Assembly: GCA_019454865.1 (NCBI GenBank)
Contig: JACFNJ010000013.1
Span: forward strand, 1-22,603
DNA length: 22,603 nucleotides
Reading direction: 5' to 3'
DNA from: Bacteroidia bacterium
GTDB lineage: Bacteria > Bacteroidota > Bacteroidia > UKL13-3
Both the position numbers and the translations under genes were made by a program. The notes below the pieces were generated by a model. It was not told the origin of the DNA. It made no database searches and saw only the letters and a list, made by a program, of their open reading frames with translations. Below, in pieces: positions 14,925 through 22,178 of this stretch (positions within the stretch are counted from its first letter, which is position 1; the number at the start of each line of letters is the position of its first letter).

Positions 14925-15398
14925 GTGGTAGCACCAACTGACAAAATCAAAATTATTTATGTAGATGATGAGGAGAACAATTTACTCTCTTTTAAAGCTA
15001 CCTTCCGTACAAAGTACGATGTATTAACTGCAATTAATGCAGAAGAAGCAATCAAATTACTAGAACAGCATCCGGATATTGCAGTAATAATAACCGACCA
15101 GCGGATGCCAAACATTACCGGAGTTGAATTTCTTCAATCAATAATTGAAAAATATCCTCTCCCTGTTCGAATATTATTAACCGGTTATACCGACATCAAC
15201 GCTTTAATTGAAGCTGTAAATCTTGGAAAGATTCATCACTATCTTAGCAAACCTTGGAGTGAAGAAGAATTAGACAAGTGTATTATTGAAGCTCATTCGC
15301 AATACCTAAAACGTAAAACAGAAATAGATTTCAATGATAAATTGCTTCGCAGTAATGACCAATTGGAATTTTTGTTAAGACAAAAGTTGCTTTCTTAA
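14925..15398 (+). CDS. Stand-alone REC (RpfG-like receiver) protein, divergent to the E1-GNAT-kinase operon
   Basis: A 157-residue receiver protein: VDDEENN (D14, D15), phospho-acceptor D58 (ITDQRMP), T86 (LLTGYTD) and K109 (LSKPWS). Residues 120-157 form a charged helical tail without a recognised output domain. It closely resembles the REC part of the REC-kinase at 9738-10829 (shared DQRMP, TGxEF, PVRIL[IL]TGY, NLG, KPW), so the two are probably duplicates and may compete for the same kinase. The start is GTG at 14925 followed by GTA GCA CCA. There is no ATG upstream in the short intergenic region that fits, and a later ATG would delete the first beta strand. Transcription ends at the hairpin at 15441-15469. 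Confidence 0.9.
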   Translation: MVAPTDKIKIIYVDDEENNLLSFKATFRTKYDVLTAINAEEAIKLLEQHPDIAVIITDQRMPNITGVEFLQSIIEKYPLPVRILLTGYTDINALIEAVNLGKIHHYLSKPWSEEELDKCIIEAHSQYLKRKTEIDFNDKLLRSNDQLEFLLRQKLLS

Positions 15399-15440
15399 AT
15401 GTATTAATAAGCTAAAATTTTAATTCATTTAAAAAACTAA

Positions 15441-15469
15441 AAAAAAGCCTTCTTATCGAAGGCTTTTTT
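15441..15469. terminator. Bidirectional intrinsic terminator between REC gene and ssrA
   Basis: Perfect 12-pair inverted repeat AAAAAAGCCTTC (15441-15452) / GAAGGCTTTTTT (15458-15469) with a five-base loop. It has a U tract in both directions, so it serves the plus-strand REC gene and the minus-strand tmRNA. Confidence 0.92.
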
Positions 15470-15482
15470 TAATTAAAAGCAG

Positions 15483-15850
15483 TGGAGCTGCAGGGATTCG
15501 AACCCTGGTCCGGAGATGGAATAGTCAAGCTTTCTACACGTTTAGTAATGCATTAATTTTAGTGAAAACTCAGGCTGCAAAACTTGCCAAAATTTTCCTT
15601 AGCTCATTAAATACTTTTTTCAAACAAGAGCTGTCTTAAAAAAAGGCTTTTCCTAATGATGCCTCTATTGCAAATGCGGTTAAGCTAACACTTGCGAGAC
15701 AATGGCTATTGCGTAATCTTCCTGATTAGGCAGCCATAGCGAAATTGTAATCGCCAGATAAAAGTTGAGTATTAAGATTAAAGTGCCAACATCCCAATGC
15801 ACTACGTGCTTACCTGCTAGATGCTCACCCCGTCAATTCCGGTCAGCCCC
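15483..15850 (-). ncRNA. ssrA: Transfer-messenger RNA (tmRNA)
   Basis: On the minus strand the 5' end GGGGCTGACC (ending 15850) pairs with CAGCTCC near the 3' end (15484-15490) to form the alanyl-type acceptor stem. The 3' part has the T-arm GGTTCGAATCC, and 5' sequences such as ATTGACGGGGTGAGCATC and GTAGTGCATTGGG are tmRNA-like. The mRNA-like part (15755 down to 15726) reads GGC GAT TAC AAT TTC GCT ATG GCT GCC TAA, giving the tag (A)GDYNFAMAA. tmRNA with SmpB rescues stalled ribosomes and tags nascent chains for proteolysis. The 3' CCA is not encoded (A then CT), so it must be added after processing. The length of about 368 bases is normal for the one-piece form. Confidence 0.97.
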
Positions 15851-15865
15851 AATACAAGTGAATTG

Positions 15866-15873
15866 CAAAGGTA
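15866..15873 (-). promoter_or_regulatory. ssrA: ssrA promoter -7 element (TACCTTTG)
   Basis: On the minus strand this reads TACCTTTG, a perfect TAnnTTTG match, 15 bases before the mature tmRNA 5' end. The precursor would carry a short leader removed by RNase P. No clear TTTG lies at the -33 distance. Confidence 0.7.
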
Positions 15874-15936
15874 CAATATGTTTAGAAACTTTAGTTCATA
15901 GTTTTTTATATTATATCAATTGAATTAAAAAAATGC

Positions 15937-15944
15937 TACATTAG
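15937..15944 (+). promoter_or_regulatory. Candidate promoter -7 element of the DUF6029 operon
   Basis: TACATTAG followed by C matches TAnnTTTG at seven of eight positions and lies 20 bases before the ATG at 15965. The -33 element is weak. Confidence 0.4.
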
Positions 15945-15964
15945 CAGCCTCACTATTTTATTAC

Positions 15965-17638
15965 ATGAAAAAACTTTTATTAGTTAGTATTCAAATATTT
16001 ATATCCTTTGTTTTATTAGCACAAGATGGTAAACCAACCGAAGATAAAGGACAATTTTCCGGAAATTTTCAAAGTAATTTCCAAGGTTATGTAAAAGACA
16101 GTGCAATAGGAGCCAATACAACACAATATGAAAAAGAATTGTCATCAGCGGATGCATGGCTGTTTTTAAATTATAAATACAAAGGTTTTAATTTTAGCTT
16201 ACGTTATGATATGTTTAATAATACCCCACTGTTCGATCCATTTGTTGCATTTACAGGCTCTGGTATAGGTTTTTGGCAAATAAGCAAAGACATTGGCAAA
16301 TTAAATTTAACAGTTGGAAATTTTTACGACCAGTTTGGAACAGGCATGGTATTTAGAGCGTATGAAGAAAGAAACTTAGGAATTGATTTTGCAGTAATGG
16401 GGGTTCGTGCAATCTATTCGCCTAGTGAAAACACTCGTATTAAAGCATTTTCAGGACAACAAAAATACAAATTCAATTTACGTGATGCAGTAGTTAAAGG
16501 AGTAAATGTAGAACATAGAATAAACATAACAGATGATTTAAGTACTGAGTTGGGTGGTTCATTGGTAAATAGAACTATTGATCAAACAACCATGAACACT
16601 ATTGCTTCAACAATAAATAGCTATCCTATTGAAAATAGATTTGACCCCACATACAATGTGTTTGCAAGTAATTTTTATAACACATTAAACTATAAAAAAT
16701 TCTCACTTTATATAGAATATAGCAACAAAACTCCGGAGGCTATTATGGGAAAAGATTTACGGTTATATAAATCCGGAGGCGATGTTTACTATACATCATT
16801 ATCATACTCTACCAAAGGTTTAGGTATAAGCGCACAATACAAACGAATCAATAATTTTCAGTTTAAAGCTTCACCACTAATAGTTAGTACATCACCTGCT
16901 GAACAAGGATTAATAAATTACTTACCATCACTAACCAGACAAAACACATACAGACTACTTGCTCGCTATAATGCCGTTGTTCAAGAGTTGGGCGAAAATG
17001 CATTACAAGGCGAAGTAACCTATAAGGTTAATAAAAAAACAATGATTAATATTAATGGATCAGCTGTTACTACTTTAAATGGTATTGATTTAAATAATAA
17101 AGAAATTTTGGATTGGAATAGTACTACCCGCTTGTATCGTGAGTTTTATATTGATGTTCAACACAAATTTAGTAGCAAATTTAAAGCCATGGGCGGAATT
17201 CAATCTATAGGATATAACCAAACAGTATTTGAACAAAAAGCAAATGCACCTTTTGTAGAAGCGCTTACTCCATTTGGTGAAATTACCTATAAATTCAATA
17301 CACAACGCAGTATTCGTGTAGAAGGTCAATACTTAATGACAAAACAAGATTTGGGTAATTTAGTTAATGTATTGGTTGAATATAATGTTGCTCCGTATTG
17401 GAGTTTTTCCGTATCAGATATGGTTAATACAAGCCATGGCGCATTAAATGCACCAAAACCTGGTGAAGCCTTTAAATTGGTACACTATTATAACTTTTTT
17501 GCATCCTATACATACAAAACAACACGAATAACAGCTGCTTACCTAAAGCAAGTAGCCGGAGTAAACTGCACAGGAGGTGTATGCAGAATTGAACCTGCAT
17601 TTAGTGGTGCCCGTATTACATTAACAACTAACTTCTAA
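15965..17638 (+). CDS. DUF6029-family outer-membrane beta-barrel protein
   Basis: A 557-residue exported protein. An N-terminal signal peptide (MKKLLLVSIQIFISFVLLAQ, cleavage near 20) is followed by alternating amphipathic strands rich in aromatic residues and Asn/Ser/Thr, as in outer-membrane barrels, and the chain ends in a C-terminal Phe (LTTNF). Early segments GQFSGNFQSNFQGYVKD, NLTVGNFYDQFGTGMVFRAYEERNLG and GVRAIYSPSENTRIKAFSG match the DUF6029 family of Bacteroidota as I remember it. Function is unknown. The gene is the first of a three-gene run (five bases to the next start), so it is probably coexpressed with two lipoproteins; an outer-membrane channel or assembly platform partnered by these lipoproteins is possible. 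A second feature is the Cys pair near the C-terminus (VNCTGGVCR). Confidence 0.87.
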   Translation: MKKLLLVSIQIFISFVLLAQDGKPTEDKGQFSGNFQSNFQGYVKDSAIGANTTQYEKELSSADAWLFLNYKYKGFNFSLRYDMFNNTPLFDPFVAFTGSGIGFWQISKDIGKLNLTVGNFYDQFGTGMVFRAYEERNLGIDFAVMGVRAIYSPSENTRIKAFSGQQKYKFNLRDAVVKGVNVEHRINITDDLSTELGGSLVNRTIDQTTMNTIASTINSYPIENRFDPTYNVFASNFYNTLNYKKFSLYIEYSNKTPEAIMGKDLRLYKSGGDVYYTSLSYSTKGLGISAQYKRINNFQFKASPLIVSTSPAEQGLINYLPSLTRQNTYRLLARYNAVVQELGENALQGEVTYKVNKKTMININGSAVTTLNGIDLNNKEILDWNSTTRLYREFYIDVQHKFSSKFKAMGGIQSIGYNQTVFEQKANAPFVEALTPFGEITYKFNTQRSIRVEGQYLMTKQDLGNLVNVLVEYNVAPYWSFSVSDMVNTSHGALNAPKPGEAFKLVHYYNFFASYTYKTTRITAAYLKQVAGVNCTGGVCRIEPAFSGARITLTTNF

Positions 17639-17643
17639 ATTGA

Positions 17644-18579
17644 ATGAGAATGAAAAATCTGTCTATATTATTTTTGTTTATTGCCTTTATTGCATGTAAA
17701 GAAGTTCCACCACCAATTAATTATGAAGCAAGCAAAAAACTTAAAGATACAACCTATACTATTTCTTCTATACCGATACCACAAGCGAAAAATGTTTTGA
17801 TAGAAGACATTTCGGGAGTGCAATGTGTAAACTGTCCGGATGCGGCAGTTATTTCAAAACAATTAATGGATGCAAATCCTGATCGTGTTTTCTCAATTGT
17901 TGCACACCCAAATTTACCCGCACTCAAAGCCTTAGTAGAACCAATAAATAAAGAAGGGCACAAAAGTAAATACGATTTTAGAACAGGTGATGCTGTTAAA
18001 ATTATTCAAATGATGGGAGTGCCGGGTTCGTTACCTAGCGGATATATAAATAGAAAGTTGTTTACAGGAGAAACCTCAAGAATATTAGGAAGAGCTAAGT
18101 GGGCAAATTACACAAACACCGAACTACCTACGGCAACACAAGTAAATATTGACTTACATAACGAGTTTAATTCCTCAACAAATAAAGGAGTAATAAGCAT
18201 TAAAGCTACCTATACAAGTGCTGTGAACAAGAAGCAATTTATTACTATTGCTTTAATTGAAGATAGCCTTATTGATGTTCAAGAGTACTCAGACCCAATA
18301 ACCTTTGAAGTTAAATTTAATCCGGATTATGTGCACATGCACGTATTGCGTGATGTAATTACCTATGCAACCGGTGATCCTTTATCCGAATCGGATATTA
18401 CTATTGAAGCTGGTAGAGTATTTGAAAAGGAATATGCTTACGACTTAAAAATTGATGACCCTACAAATAATGAAATTTTTAATGTTGTGCCCAAAAATGC
18501 CAAGCTTATAGTTTTTATTCACGAAGACACACCTGACCTGAATATATTACAAGTTAAAGAAATTGCTGTAGTTGAATAA
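17644..18579 (+). CDS. Omp28-like lipoprotein with thioredoxin fold
   Basis: A 311-residue lipoprotein. The signal sequence ends in the lipobox FIAC (C18), so the mature protein is lipid-anchored. After a short linker comes a thioredoxin-like domain with CVNC (C61-C64) in ISGVQCVNCPDAA and the cis-Pro-type segment GVPGSLPSGYINR (125-137), the hallmarks of the Omp28 family of Bacteroidota. The C-terminal half is a beta-rich domain (about 155-311). No type IX secretion C-terminal signal is seen. It may be a periplasm- or surface-facing thiol oxidoreductase or binding protein; catalysis is not shown. The start ATG at 17644 follows the DUF6029 stop by five bases, and the Met at residue 3 is an alternative start. 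Confidence 0.88.
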   Translation: MRMKNLSILFLFIAFIACKEVPPPINYEASKKLKDTTYTISSIPIPQAKNVLIEDISGVQCVNCPDAAVISKQLMDANPDRVFSIVAHPNLPALKALVEPINKEGHKSKYDFRTGDAVKIIQMMGVPGSLPSGYINRKLFTGETSRILGRAKWANYTNTELPTATQVNIDLHNEFNSSTNKGVISIKATYTSAVNKKQFITIALIEDSLIDVQEYSDPITFEVKFNPDYVHMHVLRDVITYATGDPLSESDITIEAGRVFEKEYAYDLKIDDPTNNEIFNVVPKNAKLIVFIHEDTPDLNILQVKEIAVVE

Positions 18580-19178
18580 TGCGAAATACATTAATTGCTC
18601 TTCTACTTTTTGTTGCTTGCAATAATGCAAATAAAATAGATGAACAATATTTATTAACGCTCCAAAATCATCGAGATGCAATAACTTACCAATTTATAGA
18701 TAAAAATACATCACCATTAAATGCAAATGAAATTATCCATTTCAAAGGATTAATTTACTTTGATGCAAATGCAGAATTTATAGTAAATGCAAAATTCATC
18801 CCTATAACAAAACTAGTTGAAATAGAATTACCACATACGCAAAATAAAACATACACTTATACTAATGTAGGTATATTGGAATTTAACTTAAACAATAGTT
18901 TATATCAATTAACCGCATTCTCATCTAATTACTCAACAAAAGCAGATTCAATTCTTATTGTTATACCCTTTACTGATGAAACAAATGGTAAATCAACCTA
19001 TGGTGGTGGCAGGTTATTGGAATTTAAAATAGCCAATAAAGCTCACTATACTACACTCGATTTTAATTATGCTTTCAATCCATATTGCGCATTTAATTCT
19101 GAATACAGTTGCCCAATTCCACCAAAGGAAAATCATCTTGCAGTTGCAATAAATGCCGGTGAAAAGTACAACCCGTAA
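18579..19178 (+). CDS. DUF1684-family lipoprotein
   Basis: A 199-residue protein with a signal sequence and lipobox FVAC (C14). It has the strong DUF1684 pattern: HFKGLIYFDANAEF (54-67), FTDETNGKSTYGGGR (131-145), LDFNYAFNPYCAFNSEYSCPIPP (160-182) and NHLAVAINAGEKY (185-197). Cys170 and Cys178 are conserved family positions. The biochemical function of DUF1684 is not established. Its ATG shares one base with the stop of the Omp28-like gene (TAATG), so translation is coupled and the two lipoproteins should be made together. The 155 bases after its stop hold no clear terminator, and lpdA has its own likely promoter there. Confidence 0.93.
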   Translation: MRNTLIALLLFVACNNANKIDEQYLLTLQNHRDAITYQFIDKNTSPLNANEIIHFKGLIYFDANAEFIVNAKFIPITKLVEIELPHTQNKTYTYTNVGILEFNLNNSLYQLTAFSSNYSTKADSILIVIPFTDETNGKSTYGGGRLLEFKIANKAHYTTLDFNYAFNPYCAFNSEYSCPIPPKENHLAVAINAGEKYNP

Positions 19179-19297
19179 TGTTTTGATATTATATTTTATA
19201 GCCAGTATTTATACACAAAGTATTTAAGTAATTAGTAATTCCGTTTTGATTATCATTAGGAAATGATTTAAAACAGAAATCCTTTGGATAAGATGTG

Positions 19298-19305
19298 TAT
19301 ATTCG
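19298..19305 (+). promoter_or_regulatory. lpdA: Candidate lpdA promoter -7 element (TATATTCG)
   Basis: TATATTCG followed by CACC differs at one position from TAnnTTTG and has the downstream CACC often seen in this phylum. It is 28 bases before the lpdA ATG, giving a leader of about 20 bases. No convincing -33 element is present. Confidence 0.5.
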
Positions 19306-19333
19306 CACCACAAAAAATAATTCATAAAAAAAT

Positions 19334-20731
19334 ATGAAATACGATGTAACAGTAATAGGATCAGGACCAGGTGGCTATGTTGCTGCTATTAGATGTGCAC
19401 AACTTGGCTTTAAAACAGCAATAATTGAAAAGTACAATACATTAGGAGGAACTTGCCTTAATGTTGGTTGCATTCCGTCCAAAGCGTTATTAGATTCATC
19501 CGAGCACTATCATACCGCTAAACATAACTTTACATCTCATGGTATTGATATAAAAGGTGAGATTCAGGTTAATCTGAAACAAATGATTGAAAGAAAAAAC
19601 GGTGTTATTAAACAAACATGTGATGGCATTGATTTTTTGATGAAGAAAAACAAGATTGATGTTTATACCGGAGTTGGTTCTTTCATTAATAAAAATACAA
19701 TAAAAGTTAGTGGTGATAAAGAACAAACAATAGAAACCGACAAAGTAATTATAGCTACCGGTTCAAAACCATCCACACTTCCGGGTATTGAAGTAGATAA
19801 AAAACGTGTAATTACTAGCACAGAAGCATTAAATTTAACGGAAGTGCCAAAACATTTAATTGTAATTGGTGGAGGTGTAATTGGATTAGAGTTAGGCTCG
19901 GTTTATTCTCGACTTGGCGCCAAAGTTACTGTAATTGAGTATGCCGGAACCATTATACCTACAATGGATGGTGCATTAAGTAAAGAATTGCAAAGAGTAC
20001 TACGCAAACAAGGATTTGAGTTTAACTTTAATCATAAAGTAAAATCAGCAAAAACTAAAGGGAAAGAAGTAATAGTAACTGCTGAAAATGAAAAAGGAGA
20101 ATTGGTTGAATTTAAAGGCGACTATTGCCTAGTAAGTGTAGGCAGAAAACCTTATACCGATGGTTTAAGATTGGAAAATGCAGGATTAAAAACTGATGAC
20201 AGAGGAAGAATAGAAACCGATGTACATTTAGAAACAGCAGTAAAAGGAATTTATGCAATAGGTGATGTAGTTAAAGGAGCAATGTTAGCACACAAAGCAG
20301 AGGAAGAAGGCGTATTTGTTGCGGAAACGTTAGCAGGTCAAAAGCCACATATCAATTACAATTTAATTCCTGGTGTAGTTTATACCTGGCCGGAAGTAGC
20401 CGGTGTAGGTGCAACTGAAGAAGAATTAAAGAAAAATGGAATAAAATATAAAACCGGTTCATTCCCAATGCGAGCGTTAGGTCGTGCAAGAGCAAGTATG
20501 GATATTGATGGATTTATTAAAGTTCTTGCGGATGCTGCAACAGATGAAATTTTAGGTGTACACATGATAGGACCACGTGTAGCTGATTTAATTGCTGAAG
20601 CTGTAGTTGCAATGGAATATAGAGCAAGTGCAGAAGATATAAGTAGAATGAGCCATGCGCACCCTACATATACAGAAGCTATGAAAGAGGCTTGTTTAGC
20701 TGCAACTGCTAATCGCCCGATCCATATGTAA
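19334..20731 (+). CDS. lpdA: Dihydrolipoyl dehydrogenase (E3)
   Basis: A 465-residue flavoprotein that reoxidises dihydrolipoyl groups of the pyruvate, 2-oxoglutarate and branched-chain dehydrogenase complexes and glycine cleavage, passing electrons to NAD+. The order of motifs is canonical: FAD loop GSGPGG (9-14), redox pair C41-C46 in GGTCLNVGCIPSK, NAD-binding GGGVIGLELG (about 175-184), YAIGDVVKGAMLAHKAEEEG for the second FAD site, and the dimer-interface HAHPTYTEAMKEA with catalytic H443 and E448. Its length is normal. It stands alone, with no E1 or E2 subunits nearby, so it probably serves several complexes. It is followed by a strong hairpin terminator shared with the convergent phenol-lyase gene. 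Confidence 0.98.
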   Translation: MKYDVTVIGSGPGGYVAAIRCAQLGFKTAIIEKYNTLGGTCLNVGCIPSKALLDSSEHYHTAKHNFTSHGIDIKGEIQVNLKQMIERKNGVIKQTCDGIDFLMKKNKIDVYTGVGSFINKNTIKVSGDKEQTIETDKVIIATGSKPSTLPGIEVDKKRVITSTEALNLTEVPKHLIVIGGGVIGLELGSVYSRLGAKVTVIEYAGTIIPTMDGALSKELQRVLRKQGFEFNFNHKVKSAKTKGKEVIVTAENEKGELVEFKGDYCLVSVGRKPYTDGLRLENAGLKTDDRGRIETDVHLETAVKGIYAIGDVVKGAMLAHKAEEEGVFVAETLAGQKPHINYNLIPGVVYTWPEVAGVGATEEELKKNGIKYKTGSFPMRALGRARASMDIDGFIKVLADAATDEILGVHMIGPRVADLIAEAVVAMEYRASAEDISRMSHAHPTYTEAMKEACLAATANRPIHM

Positions 20732-20745
20732 AAATAAAATTCAAT

Positions 20746-20778
20746 AAAAAAAGCAGCTTCACAAGAGCTGCTTTTTTT
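20746..20778. terminator. Bidirectional intrinsic terminator between lpdA and the phenol-lyase gene
   Basis: Perfect 13-pair inverted repeat AAAAAAAGCAGCT (20746-20758) / AGCTGCTTTTTTT (20766-20778) with a seven-base loop. It has U tracts on both strands and lies between convergent stops at 20731 and 20796. Confidence 0.92.
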
Positions 20779-20795
20779 ATTTACTCAAACCACTT

Positions 20796-22178
20796 TTATA
20801 TTTTTTCAAAACGAGCTTGGAAAAAGCGTAAATATTTTGGTTCATAAACCATTTTCAAACCTCTTGCTTTATGTCTGTTTTCATACAACTCAGCAACAGA
20901 ATATGCAACTACATCCATGTGTGCTTGTGTATATACTCGTCTCGGTATAGTTAATCGAACAAGTTCAAGTTTAGGCATAAACTCTTCACCTGTATCTTTA
21001 TTTCTACCAGCTGAAACAACTCCACGTTCCATAGTTCGCACACCGGAATTTACATACAAATCAGCTGCTAATGCTTGTGCAGGATATTGTGATTGTGGTA
21101 TGTGGCTGTAAAATCTTCGCGCATCTAAAAAAATTGCATGTCCACCAAAAGGCTTTACCATTGGTACACCATATTCATCTAATAAGTTACCCAAATATTC
21201 TACTTGTCTAATTCGTGATGCCATATAATCGTCTTGTATGGCTTCCTCCATACCTCTTGCCATAGCTTCCATATCTCTTCCTGCTAATCCTCCGTATGTA
21301 TGTAAGCCTTCATATATTACAACCATGTTGCGTAATTCTTCAAACAAATCCCAATCATTAACAGCCACAAAACCGCCAATGTTTACCAATAAATCTTTTT
21401 TACCACTCATGGTTGCAGCGTCTGAATAAGATGCAAACTCTTTAAGTATTTCTGCAATTGGCTTATTGGCATATCCTGCTTCACGTTGTTGTATGTAATA
21501 CGCATTTTCCATAGCACGTGTTGCGTCTAATACTACCTTTATACCGTGCTTGTGTGCAAGTGCATTTACAGCTTTAATATTTTCGATAGACACCGGCTGT
21601 CCGCCAGCCATGTTCACGGTTGCCCCGATAGTTATGTATGCAATGTTTTCCCCTCCTACTCTTTTTATTAAATCTTCAAATTTTTGCAAACACACATTTC
21701 CTTTAAACAAAAAATCCGATTCCGGATCATGTGCTTCATCCACTATTACATCCACAAAAGTACCTCCGGCTAACTCTTGATGTAATCGGGTTGTAGTAAA
21801 GTACATGTTACCCGGTACATATTGTCCTTTTTTTATCAAGCATTGTGAAAGCATATTTTCTGCCCCCCTACCTTGATGCGTAGGGACTAAATATTTGTAA
21901 CCATAAATTTTTTGAACATTTGCTTCCAAATTATAATAATTCTTACTACCGGCATAAGCTTCATCACCAAGCATCATACCGGCCCATTGATTATCACTCA
22001 TAGCATTTGTTCCACTGTCGGTAAGCAAATCAATGTAAACATCTTCCGAGCGAAGCAAAAATGTATTGTATCCTGCTTCAACAATGTATTTTTCTCGATC
22101 TTGCTGTGTTGTCATTTTTAAAGGCTCAACTACCTTTACTTTAAAGGGCTCTGCCCATGGTCTGCGTTCAAATCTCAT
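20796..22178 (-). CDS. tpl: Tyrosine phenol-lyase (tryptophanase/TPL family)
   Basis: A 460-residue PLP-dependent beta-eliminating lyase. The PLP lysine lies in MSGKKD (K260/K261), with D218 and R221 (LDATR), N189 (TVNMAGGQP) and Y75 (DEAYAG) around the cofactor. Comparison with Citrobacter freundii TPL as I remember it gives a constant offset of four: the TPL-specific residues T124 and R381 correspond to T128 (YFTTT) and R385 (MERG), whereas E. coli tryptophanase has non-equivalent residues (Asp, Ile) there. F452 also matches F448. So the enzyme probably cleaves L-tyrosine to phenol, pyruvate and ammonia, or runs in reverse, rather than making indole. Databases may label it tryptophanase. 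I see no TnaC-like leader or tryptophan transporter next to it. The start at 22178 gives a normal-length N-terminus. Confidence 0.85.
   Translation of the reverse strand: MRFERRPWAEPFKVKVVEPLKMTTQQDREKYIVEAGYNTFLLRSEDVYIDLLTDSGTNAMSDNQWAGMMLGDEAYAGSKNYYNLEANVQKIYGYKYLVPTHQGRGAENMLSQCLIKKGQYVPGNMYFTTTRLHQELAGGTFVDVIVDEAHDPESDFLFKGNVCLQKFEDLIKRVGGENIAYITIGATVNMAGGQPVSIENIKAVNALAHKHGIKVVLDATRAMENAYYIQQREAGYANKPIAEILKEFASYSDAATMSGKKDLLVNIGGFVAVNDWDLFEELRNMVVIYEGLHTYGGLAGRDMEAMARGMEEAIQDDYMASRIRQVEYLGNLLDEYGVPMVKPFGGHAIFLDARRFYSHIPQSQYPAQALAADLYVNSGVRTMERGVVSAGRNKDTGEEFMPKLELVRLTIPRRVYTQAHMDVVAYSVAELYENRHKARGLKMVYEPKYLRFFQARFEKI

Noticed and set aside
15483..15560. tRNA-like T-arm and acceptor end that could be read as a tRNA gene
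   Set aside because: There is no anticodon arm next to it; its acceptor partner lies at 15850 with a tag frame between, so it is the 3' end of tmRNA.
20796..22178. Tryptophanase (tnaA) as the name for this gene
   Set aside because: The residues matching Citrobacter TPL T124 and R381 are those of phenol-lyases; E. coli tryptophanase differs at both.
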